From Fluviibacter sp041311015 (lineage in GTDB: Bacteria; Pseudomonadota; Gammaproteobacteria; Burkholderiales; Rhodocyclaceae), in the NCBI GenBank assembly GCA_041311015.1, contig JBFYKG010000020.1, positions 1-20,319 on the forward strand: 20,319 nucleotides of DNA. Reading direction: 5' to 3'. Both the position numbers and the translations under genes were made by a program. The notes beneath the pieces are model-generated. The model saw only the letters and a list, made by a program, of their open reading frames with translations. It was not told the DNA's origin and searched no databases. The number at the start of each line of letters is the position of its first letter. The first letter of the stretch is position 1. Of the stretch, positions 6,556 through 14,204 are shown one piece after another.

Positions 6556-7227
6556 ATGAGTCGCGCTGCACTCGGGCAGGGGATGACATCGGCGCGCACC
6601 CGGGCACGGATGGTGGAACGTCTGCAGCAGCAGGGCATTACCGACAAGGGTGTTCTGGCAGCGATCAATAAGGTCGAGCGTCATCTTTTCGTTGACGAGG
6701 CTTTTGCGCACCGTGCCTATGAAGACACCGCGCTCCCCCTGGGTCTGGGTCAGACGATTTCGCAACCGTTTATTGTGGCGCGCATGATCGAATGTCTGCG
6801 GGCCGATGATCGGCCCCTAGGTAAAACGCTGGAGATTGGTACCGGTTGTGGCTACCAGGCAGCCGTGTTGGCTGGGTTGACCAAGGAAGTGTATTCCGTG
6901 GAGCGTCTGGCCGGGTTAATCGATCGGGCCAAGGTGAATCTGCGGGCGATCAAGTGTTTCAATGTGCGGCTCAAGCATGGCGATGGCTACCTGGGGATTC
7001 CGGAAGCAGCGCCGTTTGATTCGATCATTCTGGCCGCCGCCACGCCGAAGGTGCCCGATGCCCTCTTACAGCAAATGGCGGTTGGTGGCAGAATGGTCAT
7101 GCCGTTTGGTGCCTGCACCGAATCGGCGGTACAGCGAATGCTGGTGATCGAACGGACAGAAAGTGGCTGGAACGAGCAGCTGCGTGATCCGGTCAAATTT
7201 GTTCCGATGTTGCCGGGTGTGGAATGA
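6556..7227 (+). CDS. pcm: Protein-L-isoaspartate O-methyltransferase
   Basis: This 223-residue enzyme uses S-adenosylmethionine to methylate isoaspartyl residues in aged proteins and so starts their repair. The family signature GLGQTISQPFIVARM lies near 63-77, SAM motif I is LEIGTGCGYQAAVLA at about 92-106, and FDSIILAAATPKVP and GGRMVMPFG follow. An N-terminal stretch of about 18 residues before RMVERL is slightly longer than in the E. coli protein. It begins 3 bases after the surE stop, and its stop overlaps the nlpD start (ATGA), so translation is coupled. Next to SurE, NlpD and RpoS, it belongs to the conserved stationary-phase maintenance cluster. Confidence 0.97.
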   Translation: MSRAALGQGMTSARTRARMVERLQQQGITDKGVLAAINKVERHLFVDEAFAHRAYEDTALPLGLGQTISQPFIVARMIECLRADDRPLGKTLEIGTGCGYQAAVLAGLTKEVYSVERLAGLIDRAKVNLRAIKCFNVRLKHGDGYLGIPEAAPFDSIILAAATPKVPDALLQQMAVGGRMVMPFGACTESAVQRMLVIERTESGWNEQLRDPVKFVPMLPGVE

Positions 7228-8033
7228 GGCAAGTGGTGAGAAACGTTTTTCTGGGTCTGTTGTCGCTGCTTCTGCTGGCGGGTTGTACATCGTTAAGCCG
7301 CGCGCCGGTGGATGATGGCAGTAAGAGTGCGACTGCCTCGCCGTACCCGCCGTTGCCCAAGGATTGCACGCAGACCTGGACGGTCAAGCGGGGGGATACC
7401 CTAATTGGCATCGCGCTGAATACGGGAGCGGATTATCGCGATATTGCTGCGATGAACCAGTTGGCCGATATCAACAAGATTCAACTTGACCGCACGTTGT
7501 GTGTGCGTCGGAGTGCGCAGAAGTCGAAGAAGCCGGCGGCAGAGCCACAAACAACCGCTAAGGCTGACCAGCCGAACAAGGACACAGGCAAAGCCGCAGC
7601 CATGAAGCCGGTGGAAGAGATGCCGAGCACATCGGCAGCAACCAATGCGGCCATGGCAGATGGCATCAAGTTTGCGTGGCCAGCGAAAGGCAAGGTGGTT
7701 GCCAGCTTTAACGAATCGTCGAACAAGGGCATCAACATTGCCGGCAAGATGGGCGAGCCGGTGGATGCGGCAGCCGATGGCAAGGTGGTCTATGCCGGCT
7801 CCGGGCTGCGTGGTTATGGCAACCTGGTGATTGTGAAGCACGATGGCAATTACCTGACGGCCTATGCCCATAACAGCAAGATTCTGGTCAAGGAAGGCGA
7901 TGCGGTTAAGCGTGGACAGCGCATTGCTGATATGGGGGACAGCGATGCCGATTCGGTGATGCTGCACTTCGAAGTCCGTCGACAGGGTAAGCCGGTGGAC
8001 CCCATGAAGTTCATGGCACAGCGCGGGACGTGA
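7224..8033 (+). CDS. nlpD: NlpD-like lipoprotein, amidase activator
   Basis: The 269-residue protein has a lipoprotein signal peptide (LLSLLLLAGC, lipid-modified C21), a LysM peptidoglycan-binding domain at about 50-94 (TWTVKRGDTLIGIA), a Lys/Ala/Pro linker (95-145) and a LytM/M23 domain (about 148-265). The first metal-binding motif of M23 peptidases, HxxxD, reads N167-x3-N171 here (NKGIN), while H215 and H248 remain. It should therefore not be an active endopeptidase. That matches E. coli NlpD, which activates the AmiC amidase for daughter-cell separation. Its ATG overlaps the pcm stop and its stop overlaps the rpoS start. In E. coli the main rpoS promoter lies inside nlpD; an equivalent may exist here but I could not identify it. 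It would act in the periplasm, anchored to the outer membrane. Confidence 0.95.
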   Translation: MRQVVRNVFLGLLSLLLLAGCTSLSRAPVDDGSKSATASPYPPLPKDCTQTWTVKRGDTLIGIALNTGADYRDIAAMNQLADINKIQLDRTLCVRRSAQKSKKPAAEPQTTAKADQPNKDTGKAAAMKPVEEMPSTSAATNAAMADGIKFAWPAKGKVVASFNESSNKGINIAGKMGEPVDAAADGKVVYAGSGLRGYGNLVIVKHDGNYLTAYAHNSKILVKEGDAVKRGQRIADMGDSDADSVMLHFEVRRQGKPVDPMKFMAQRGT

Positions 8034-9073
8034 AAAAGATCCCGCGCCGATCCGACATCCCAGCGCAGTACGCGGGTTCGGACGGTGCGGATCGCGATGA
8101 TGACGTTCGCATAAATTCGCCTCTGGATGCGGCAGGCTTTGATGCGAATGTGCCCACCGAGCCGGATGATGCGGTGCTGGCCAGCCTGGGAGACGCCGAC
8201 CGGGTGCTGGCGGACGCCGAGATTGAGCACCTGCGCGTAGAAGCCAGCGCGGATGTGACGCAGAAGTATCTCAACGAGATCGGCAAGCACACGCTGCTGA
8301 CCGCTGACGAAGAGCTGGCGCTGACCCGTCGGGTGCGGGAGGGCGATTTCGCTGCACGCCAGGAAATGGTGGAGCGTAATCTGCGCCTGGTCGTGTCGAT
8401 TGCTCGACACTACATGAACCGCGGCCTACCGTTGCTCGATCTGATCGAAGAGGGCAATCTCGGCCTGATGCATGCGCTGGATAAATTTGATCCGGAGCGC
8501 GGCTTTCGTTTTTCTACGTATGCATCATGGTGGATCCGTCAGGGGATCGAGCGGGCTGTGTTGAATCAGGGACGCCTGGTGCGGTTGCCGGTACATCTGG
8601 TGCGCGACATGAATGCGGTTTACCGTCACCGCCGCCAGTTTGTGATGGCCCATGGCCGTGAGCCCAGTCTGGACGAGCTTGCCGCTCTTGCAGACAAGAC
8701 ACCTGACGTGGTGGAACAGTTGCTGCGTCGTAATGACCAGGTCCGCTCACTGGATCAGCCGCTCGAGGCCGGGTCAGATCAGACGCTCGGCGAGGTAGTG
8801 CCCGATGAACAGGGCGACGACCCGCACGAATCCTTTGCCAGTTCAGAATCGGTCACGTTGCTCTTGGCCTGGGTCGATATGCTGCCAGAGCGCCAGCGGC
8901 AGGTGATCGAACGCCGCTATGGATTGCGCGATGGTGAGCCGGAAACACTGGAGGCGATTGCGGCCGATTTGCAGCTGACGCGTGAGCGGGTTCGTCAGAT
9001 TCAGGCCGAAGCGCTGACGCGCCTGCAGGGCATTGTGCGCGGGCGGCAGTTGACGCCCGATTCCCTACTTTAG
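8030..9073 (+). CDS. rpoS: RNA polymerase sigma factor RpoS (sigma-38)
   Basis: The 347-residue sigma-70-family factor directs stationary-phase and general stress transcription. Residues 1-70 are an acidic, poorly conserved N terminus. Region 1.2 is at about 75-106 (DVTQKYLNEIGKHTLLTADEE), region 2 at about 110-180 (RNLRLVVSIARHY, LIEEGNLGLMHALDKFD, RFSTYASWWIRQ), region 3 at about 190-265, and region 4 at about 285-337 with the -35 helix-turn-helix (TLEAIAADLQLTRERVRQI). The RpoD-specific region 1.1 is absent, and the gene neighbours identify RpoS. The start is GTG at 8030 overlapping the nlpD stop (GTGA); no other in-frame start is near, so translation probably depends on nlpD. After region 2.4 the usual TRTIRLP reads GRLVRLP, a mild divergence at a well-conserved spot. 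Its stop overlaps that of the convergent mltB gene. Confidence 0.96.
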   Translation: MKKIPRRSDIPAQYAGSDGADRDDDVRINSPLDAAGFDANVPTEPDDAVLASLGDADRVLADAEIEHLRVEASADVTQKYLNEIGKHTLLTADEELALTRRVREGDFAARQEMVERNLRLVVSIARHYMNRGLPLLDLIEEGNLGLMHALDKFDPERGFRFSTYASWWIRQGIERAVLNQGRLVRLPVHLVRDMNAVYRHRRQFVMAHGREPSLDELAALADKTPDVVEQLLRRNDQVRSLDQPLEAGSDQTLGEVVPDEQGDDPHESFASSESVTLLLAWVDMLPERQRQVIERRYGLRDGEPETLEAIAADLQLTRERVRQIQAEALTRLQGIVRGRQLTPDSLL

Positions 9074-10164
9074 CGCGATGATGTTGCGTCGGCGTTTGCT
9101 GGCGCGCCGTTGGCCATTGTGCTTCGAGCCTGACGTATCGCATCACCGAGGTCAATGACTGACATGGCGTAGGCCGCCGAGCGGTTATAGCGGGTGATGA
9201 CGTAGTAGTTGTTGAATCCCAGCCAGGTTTGTGTGGGCGCCTTGGGTGATGTGAGCGTCACCAGCGTTGCCAGCGTCTGGTCTGTGTCATTACTCACAAA
9301 ACGGAAGCCCGCATCGCGGTACTGCGCTAAGCGGATACCCGGTTTGACATCCACCTTTTCAAATTCGGCGGGTAGCGGGTCGGGCAGTGTGACACTGATG
9401 ACCGGGGTTTCGCCTTTGGCCCAGCCGTGCGATTTGAGGAAATTAGCCACACTACCGATGGCATCGACCGGGCTATGGATCAGATCGACTTTGCCGTTGC
9501 CATCGAAGTCGACGCCCCAGCGTCGTTGACTGCTCGGCATGAATTGCGGAATCCCCAGCGCCCCGGCAAACGAGCCCCGGGTGGTGTCGAGATCCATGGC
9601 GTTATCGCGGGCCAGCAAGAGGTATTGCTCGAGTTCGGACTGGAAGAATTCACGGCGGCGCTCGCCATAGAAGCCGATCGAGGCGAGAGCGTTGAGGATG
9701 TTGAAGCTGCCCATATTGCGCCCGTATTCGGTTTCTACGCCAATGATCGCAACAATGATTTCAGGCGGCACACCATATTCGCGAGATGCTTTATCGAGCG
9801 TATCGGCGTAGGCATCCCAGAACTGGATGCCCCGGTTAATGCGGCGGCTGTTGACGAAGCGCTCGCGGTAGGCCACCCAGTTGGGGGTGAGTTGCGCGGG
9901 GGCGGGCGCCATGATGCGAATCACCTGGGCGTTGGGGCGCTGGTCGGCGAACTGGGCGCTGAGCGCGGCCTGATCAAAGCCATGGCGATCGCTCATCTCC
10001 TGGATAAAGGCCTGCACGGCGGGGTTCTGCAGCATCGGGGGCTGGGTGGGTGGTGCCTTGGATTTCTTGCTGCCAGCCATGGCCGGGGCGTTGATCAGGA
10101 TTACCCCAATCATTAGGGCAACCAGAGCAGGCAGGATAAGGGGCGCGGGGCGGTGATCGTTCAT
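9070..10164 (-). CDS. mltB: Lytic murein transglycosylase B
   Basis: The 364-residue protein cleaves the MurNAc-GlcNAc bond of peptidoglycan to give 1,6-anhydromuropeptides. The SLT_2 (MltB) domain fills about residues 45-345. The catalytic Glu is E144 in GVETEYGRNMGSFN, followed by GSFAGALGIPQFMPSS and the DFDGNGKVDL loop, which resembles the calcium site of Slt35, then AIGSVANFLKSHGW. The N terminus is a hydrophobic signal (MNDHRPAPLILPALVALMIG, cleavage likely after AMA at 28-30) without a lipobox Cys, so unlike E. coli MltB it is probably soluble periplasmic or held by an uncleaved signal. The ATG at 10162-10164 lacks a clear ribosome binding site. It converges on rpoS with a 4-base overlap at 9070-9073 and no hairpin terminator between them. 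Confidence 0.95.
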   Translation of the reverse strand: MNDHRPAPLILPALVALMIGVILINAPAMAGSKKSKAPPTQPPMLQNPAVQAFIQEMSDRHGFDQAALSAQFADQRPNAQVIRIMAPAPAQLTPNWVAYRERFVNSRRINRGIQFWDAYADTLDKASREYGVPPEIIVAIIGVETEYGRNMGSFNILNALASIGFYGERRREFFQSELEQYLLLARDNAMDLDTTRGSFAGALGIPQFMPSSQRRWGVDFDGNGKVDLIHSPVDAIGSVANFLKSHGWAKGETPVISVTLPDPLPAEFEKVDVKPGIRLAQYRDAGFRFVSNDTDQTLATLVTLTSPKAPTQTWLGFNNYYVITRYNRSAAYAMSVIDLGDAIRQARSTMANGAPANADATSSR

Positions 10165-10220
10165 GTTGACGGCATGGCAGGGAAGAGAGGACCAGGCGCC
10201 ATTTTTCCACAGTTTTCAGC

Positions 10221-10249
10221 TTGTCCATGCCCCCGAATGGGCAGATAAT
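10221..10249 (+). promoter_or_regulatory. Promoter with internal dyad for the deacetylase-like gene
   Basis: A -35 of TTGTCC (10221-10226), an exact 17-base spacer and a -10 of GATAAT (10244-10249, 5 of 6 consensus) predict a start near 10256. The spacer contains the inverted repeat TGCCC-N6-GGGCA (10228-10243), placed where a repressor or spacer-twisting activator could act. Confidence 0.6.
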
Positions 10250-10264
10250 GAAACGATTAGAAGT

Positions 10265-10306
10265 CATGCCATAGCATGCGTGGGGCAAGCGTGCCCCGTT
10301 TGGGGG
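10265..10306 (+). promoter_or_regulatory. Structured leader with hairpins overlapping the ribosome binding site
   Basis: Three short stems are possible in the predicted leader: CATGC-CATA-GCATG (10265-10278), GGGGCA-AGCG-TGCCCC (10282-10297), and CCCC-GTTT-GGGG (10294-10305). The last two exclude each other because they share the CCCC, and the third would mask part of the GGGGGAG ribosome binding site (10302-10308). This suggests control of translation but is not proof of it. Confidence 0.35.
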
Positions 10307-10317
10307 AGTCGAGTTTT

Positions 10318-11241
10318 ATGAGTACAGCGTTTATTACGCATCCGGATTGTCTGAAGCACGATATGGGGGATCTGCACCCCGAAGCCCCGGCACGCCTGAC
10401 CGCGATCCACGATCACCTGATTGCCCAAGGGATCGATATGTACTTCACCCACTACGAGGCGCCGCTGGCAACGACCGAGCAGTTGATGTTGGTGCACCCA
10501 GCGTCTCACATCAAGAAGATCAAAGAGACATCACCGGCCTTCGGGATCGCGCATCTCGACCCGGATACGGCCATGAACCCGTTTACCTGGCAGGCCGCCC
10601 TGCGTTCGGCCGGTGCCGGCATCATGGCGGTGGATCTGCTGATGGACAAGAAAGCTGAAAACGCCTTCTGCGCGGTGCGTCCGCCTGGGCACCATTGCGA
10701 GCGTGAAGCGCCGATGGGTTTCTGCTTCTTCAACAATATTGCCATTGCCGCACACCATGCCCTGGTGCATCACAAGCTGGAGCGCGTGGCCATTATCGAT
10801 TTCGATGTGCATCACGGTAACGGGACCGAAAATATCTGTGCCGGGGACGACCGGATCCTGATGTGCAGTATTTTCCAGCACCCGTTCTACCCCTATTCGG
10901 GGATAGACCACCCGGCCGCCAATATGGTCAATGTGCCGTTACCGGGTGGATCGGGCGGCGAGGAACTGCAACAGGCCGTGCTGGAGGCCTGGATGCCCCG
11001 GCTGGAGGCATTCAAGCCCCAGATGATCTTCATTTCGGCAGGTTTTGACGCCCATTACGAGGATGACATGGGTGGGATGAAGCTGTTCGAGAAGGATTAC
11101 GCCTGGGTAACCACCCAGCTGCGCGATGTGGCTGCCCGCCACGCTGGTAACCGGATCGTTTCCATGCTCGAGGGGGGCTACGTGATGTCGGCCCTGGCGC
11201 GTAGTGTGGCCGCTCATTTGCGGGCGCTCGCCGAGATCTGA
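10318..11241 (+). CDS. Histone-deacetylase-family amidohydrolase
   Basis: This 307-residue zinc enzyme belongs to the arginase/deacetylase fold family shared by class II histone deacetylases and bacterial acetylpolyamine amidohydrolases. The motifs are complete: HPEAPARL (20-27), RPPGHH with catalytic H125-H126, DFDVHHGNGTE with zinc ligands D163 and H165, SAGFDAH with D244, and LEGGY with the transition-state Tyr288. It would remove acetyl groups from polyamines, lysine or another small amide; the real substrate cannot be read from sequence. ATG 10318 is chosen over an upstream in-frame start at 10276 because GGAG (10305-10308) is well placed and the N terminus then reads like the family. 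It is divergent from mltB and has a clear promoter and a structured leader. dapA begins 63 bases downstream. Confidence 0.93.
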   Translation: MSTAFITHPDCLKHDMGDLHPEAPARLTAIHDHLIAQGIDMYFTHYEAPLATTEQLMLVHPASHIKKIKETSPAFGIAHLDPDTAMNPFTWQAALRSAGAGIMAVDLLMDKKAENAFCAVRPPGHHCEREAPMGFCFFNNIAIAAHHALVHHKLERVAIIDFDVHHGNGTENICAGDDRILMCSIFQHPFYPYSGIDHPAANMVNVPLPGGSGGEELQQAVLEAWMPRLEAFKPQMIFISAGFDAHYEDDMGGMKLFEKDYAWVTTQLRDVAARHAGNRIVSMLEGGYVMSALARSVAAHLRALAEI

Positions 11242-11248
11242 TTTCGGC

Positions 11249-11272
11249 TAGAATATGGGGGTTAATACCCCC
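11249..11272 (+). promoter_or_regulatory. Possible -10 element and hairpin before dapA
   Basis: TAGAAT (11249-11254) is a 5-of-6 match to the -10 box and would start transcription near 11261. The hairpin GGGGGT-TAAT-ACCCCC (11257-11272) overlaps that start. It lacks a T-run, so it is not a usual terminator; it may be an operator or a 5'-end stabilising stem. No good -35 is visible. Confidence 0.35.
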
Positions 11273-11304
11273 CGACTGATACCCGCCGAAGGATAGGTTG
11301 CCAG

Positions 11305-12177
11305 ATGATTACCGGTTCGATTGTTGCCATTGTGACCCCCATGCATCCGGATGGGCGGCTCGATTTCGACGCCTTCAGAAATCTGGTGGATTTTCATATT
11401 CGGGAAAAGACTGACGCCATCGTGGTGGTTGGTACCACAGGCGAGTCGCCGACCGTCGATGTCGATGAACACTGCCAGCTGATCGAAATTGCCGTCAAGC
11501 ATTCGGCAGGACGCATTCCCATTATTGCAGGTACGGGTGCCAATTCGACCCGTGAAGCGATTCATTTGCACCAGCGCGCCAAGGATGCCGGTGCCGATGC
11601 CGGCCTGTCGGTGGTGCCGTATTACAACAAGCCAAGCCAGGAAGGCCTCTACCAGCACTTCCGCAGCATTGCCGAGGCGGTTGACCTGCCGGTGATTCTG
11701 TATAACGTGCCCGGCCGCACCGTGGCCGATATGAGCAACGACACCATTTTGCGACTGGCGCAGGTGCCGGGCATTATCGGCGTCAAGGATGCCACCGGTA
11801 ATATTGATCGGGCCTGTGATCTGATCGAGCGTGCGCCTGAGGGCTTCGCGCTGTATTCCGGTGATGACATGACCTGCATGGCCACCATTCTGATGGGCTT
11901 CCACGGCAATATCTCGGTGACGGCCAACGTGGCGCCGCGCGCCATGCACGATATGTGTGTGGCTGCTGCAGCGGGTAACGCAAGCGAAGCAGTGCGTATC
12001 AATCGTCGCCTAACGGGTCTGCACCGTCACCTGTTCTGCGAAGCTAACCCGATTCCCGTGAAGTGGGCCGTGGCCGAAATGGGCCTGATGTCGCATGGCG
12101 TCCGTCTGCCACTAACCACGCTGACACCGGTATTCCACGAGCGCATTCGTGCTGCCATGAAACAGGCAGGGCTCTGA
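11305..12177 (+). CDS. dapA: 4-hydroxy-tetrahydrodipicolinate synthase
   Basis: DapA condenses pyruvate with aspartate semialdehyde, the committed step to diaminopimelate and lysine, feeding peptidoglycan synthesis. The 290-residue protein keeps the family residues at the same positions as E. coli DapA: T44-T45 in GTTGE, Y107 in VVPYYNKP, Y133 and R138 in LYNVPGRT, and the Schiff-base K161 in GVKDATGN. The start ATG at 11305 is preceded by AAGGATAGG (11289-11297), which serves as the ribosome binding site. Three bases separate its stop from bamC, so dapA, bamC and the MBL gene form one operon, an order common in betaproteobacteria. Lysine feedback binding residues cannot be judged with confidence here. 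Confidence 0.98.
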   Translation: MITGSIVAIVTPMHPDGRLDFDAFRNLVDFHIREKTDAIVVVGTTGESPTVDVDEHCQLIEIAVKHSAGRIPIIAGTGANSTREAIHLHQRAKDAGADAGLSVVPYYNKPSQEGLYQHFRSIAEAVDLPVILYNVPGRTVADMSNDTILRLAQVPGIIGVKDATGNIDRACDLIERAPEGFALYSGDDMTCMATILMGFHGNISVTANVAPRAMHDMCVAAAAGNASEAVRINRRLTGLHRHLFCEANPIPVKWAVAEMGLMSHGVRLPLTTLTPVFHERIRAAMKQAGL

Positions 12178-12180
12178 TTA

Positions 12181-13350
12181 ATGAATAAGTTGTTGCGTAT
12201 TGCCGTATTGACGCTGGCATCGCTGGCGATCGGATGTTCGTATCTGCCCGAGTCGAAGAAGATTGACTACGGCACGGCAGCCAAGGCGCCGCCGCTGGAT
12301 ATTCCGCCGGATCTGACCCGGCCAAGCAATAGCACCCAGTTCACCGCACCGAATGTGCCGACCACCGGTACGGCGGTGTACTCGCAGATCAACGCCAAGA
12401 ACAAGGTGGCGCAGAACCAGAAGAGCGACGAGAGTGTGTTGCCCGACGGCTCGCGCGGCGTAGCCCGTATTGAACGTCAAGGTAACCATCGCTGGCTGGT
12501 GGTCTCAGTACCGGAAGATAAGGCGTGGAACGTCACCAAAGCGTTCTGGCAGGAAAACGGCTTTGTCCTGAAAAAGGAAAACGCCCAGACTGGCATCATG
12601 GAAACTGACTGGGCCGAGAACCGGGCTAATGTACCGGGCGGAGCGATTCAAGGCTTCCTGGGCAAGGTCATTGGCACGCTTTACTCCACCCCCGAACGGG
12701 ACATGTACCGCACGCGCCTGGAAAAAGGGCACCAGGCGGGTACCACGGATATTTTTATCAGTCACCGCGGCATGATCGAAGTGTATGTGAGCGAAGGCAA
12801 GGACCAGACACGCTGGCAGCCACGCGATGCTGATCCGACGCTTGAGGCCGAGATGCTGCGTCGTCTGATGTACAAGTTTGACGGCGTTAGCGAACCGGAA
12901 GCCAAGGAACTGGCCAAGAAGGGTGAGAGCAGCACCACGAAGGCGCTCGACAAGGCGCGCATGGTGCAGTCGTCCAATGGCGGCGCGATGCTGGTGGTGG
13001 ATGATTCCTTTGACCGGAGCTGGCGTCGTGTGGGTCTGGCGCTGGATCGTGTTGGTTTTACGGTGGAAGACCGCGAGCGCAATCAGGGTCTGTACTACGT
13101 GCGTTATGTCGACTCGGATGATAAGTCTGTGGTCGAAAAGAGCGAGGGCGGCTTCTGGGCCAGCCTGGCGTTCTGGCGTAGCAAGGATGACAAAGTGCCG
13201 ACCAAGGTTCAGTACCGTATTAGCGTGGTGGAAGAAAAGGCCGGTGGCCCGACCGATGTGATCGTACTGGCACCGGGCAATACGGGCCAGGCAGATGTGT
13301 CACCGATTGCCCGTCAGATTTTGGACCTTCTGCTGCAACAACTCCGGTGA
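12181..13350 (+). CDS. bamC: Outer-membrane assembly lipoprotein BamC
   Basis: The 389-residue protein has a lipoprotein signal with SLAIGC, lipidated at C19, then the extended segment conserved in BamC after the Cys (SYLPESKKIDYGTAAKAPPLDIPPDL, about 20-45), which in E. coli lies along BamD. Two helix-grip domains follow, at roughly 100-230 (HRWLVVSVPEDKAWNVTKAF) and 265-385 (SFDRSWRRVGLALDRVGFTVED), joined by a Lys/Ser-rich linker. It is a non-essential part of the BAM complex that folds outer-membrane beta-barrels. It starts 3 bases after dapA, as in E. coli dapA-bamC. Its stop overlaps the GTG start of the next gene (GTGA), indicating translational coupling. Confidence 0.95.
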   Translation: MNKLLRIAVLTLASLAIGCSYLPESKKIDYGTAAKAPPLDIPPDLTRPSNSTQFTAPNVPTTGTAVYSQINAKNKVAQNQKSDESVLPDGSRGVARIERQGNHRWLVVSVPEDKAWNVTKAFWQENGFVLKKENAQTGIMETDWAENRANVPGGAIQGFLGKVIGTLYSTPERDMYRTRLEKGHQAGTTDIFISHRGMIEVYVSEGKDQTRWQPRDADPTLEAEMLRRLMYKFDGVSEPEAKELAKKGESSTTKALDKARMVQSSNGGAMLVVDDSFDRSWRRVGLALDRVGFTVEDRERNQGLYYVRYVDSDDKSVVEKSEGGFWASLAFWRSKDDKVPTKVQYRISVVEEKAGGPTDVIVLAPGNTGQADVSPIARQILDLLLQQLR

Positions 13351-14138
13351 TCCGTTTCACCTCCCTGGGTAGCGGGAGCGAAGGCAATGCACTACTGATC
13401 GAGGCGGGCTCGACCCGCCTGATGATCGATTGTGGATTGCCGGTGCGTCAGGCCCTGGCGCGGATCGAAGCCCGCGGCGTTGACCCGATGGGTCTGGACG
13501 CCATTCTCGTGACGCATGAACATGGCGATCATATCGGCGGGGTGATGGCGTTGGGCCGTCGCACGGGTGCGCTGGTGTGTTTGACCCGGGGTACGCATGC
13601 GGCCGTCCATGGCCGTTCGACCGATGCCTGCAACGGCGTGACCTTACGGATCATTGATAGCCACACGCCGTTTGAAATCGGCTGCGTTGAGGTGCAACCC
13701 TTTCCGGTGCCGCACGATGCCCGTGAGCCGGTGCAGTATGTGGTGGCGCACGGTGCGCTCCGGTTGGGCGTGCTTACGGATCTGGGGATGCTGACGCCGC
13801 ATGTGGAGCGTTCGCTGACCGATTGCGATGGCCTGATCCTTGAGTTTAATCATGACCCCGAACTGCTGGCAGCCTCGGCGTATCCGGAGAGCCTGAAGCA
13901 GCGGATCGCCGGGCGCTATGGGCATCTTTGCAACCGAGATGCGGCGGGGTTGCTCGGGCGGCTGAATCTGGACCGGCTGCAGCGCATTGTGGCAGCCCAT
14001 CTGTCGCAAACCAACAATACACCCGCGCATGTGCTGGCGGCCGTGCAGGAAGTGCTGGATCAGGTGCCCGACAATTTTCATCTGGCAACCCAGGAAGCGG
14101 GTTTTGACTGGATGGTGCTCCAGACCATCAGCGCATAA
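13347..14138 (+). CDS. MBL-fold metallo-hydrolase (YycJ/WalJ-like)
   Basis: The 263-residue protein has a metallo-beta-lactamase fold. It begins IRFTSLGSGSEGNALLIEAG, typical of the YycJ group, and carries the dinuclear metal motif HEHGDH (57-62), a later His at H123 (VPHDA), D145 in LGVLTDLG, H169 in EFNHD, and AHLSQTNNTP near the C terminus. Related YycJ/WalJ proteins are linked to cell-wall and DNA-repair roles and may be 5' exonucleases, but the substrate of this protein is unknown. The start is GTG at 13347, overlapping the bamC stop by 4 bases. It is the last gene of the dapA operon and is closed by a bidirectional hairpin terminator. Confidence 0.92.
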   Translation: MIRFTSLGSGSEGNALLIEAGSTRLMIDCGLPVRQALARIEARGVDPMGLDAILVTHEHGDHIGGVMALGRRTGALVCLTRGTHAAVHGRSTDACNGVTLRIIDSHTPFEIGCVEVQPFPVPHDAREPVQYVVAHGALRLGVLTDLGMLTPHVERSLTDCDGLILEFNHDPELLAASAYPESLKQRIAGRYGHLCNRDAAGLLGRLNLDRLQRIVAAHLSQTNNTPAHVLAAVQEVLDQVPDNFHLATQEAGFDWMVLQTISA

Positions 14139-14168
14139 AAAAACCGGCCCGAAGGCCGGTTTTGTTTT
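14137..14168. terminator. Bidirectional terminator between MBL gene and lipoprotein
   Basis: Stem ACCGGCC (14143-14149) with GGCCGGT (14154-14160), flanked by an A7 run (14137-14143) on one side and TTTGTTTT (14161-14168) on the other. It can end the + strand dapA operon and the - strand lipoprotein mRNA. Read on the - strand the loop is a C-UUCG-G tetraloop, which is especially stable. Confidence 0.93.
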
Positions 14169-14204
14169 GCAACCGCCGAAGCGGTTCCAAGATCGCAAAC
14201 GCGA

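Noticed and set aside
9427..10116. 229-codon open frame on the + strand opposite mltB
   Set aside because: It lies wholly antisense to a well-supported mltB and its product shows no family signature; a codon-bias shadow.
11248..11949. 233-codon open frame on the - strand opposite dapA
   Set aside because: Antisense to a fully conserved dapA and without recognisable domains.
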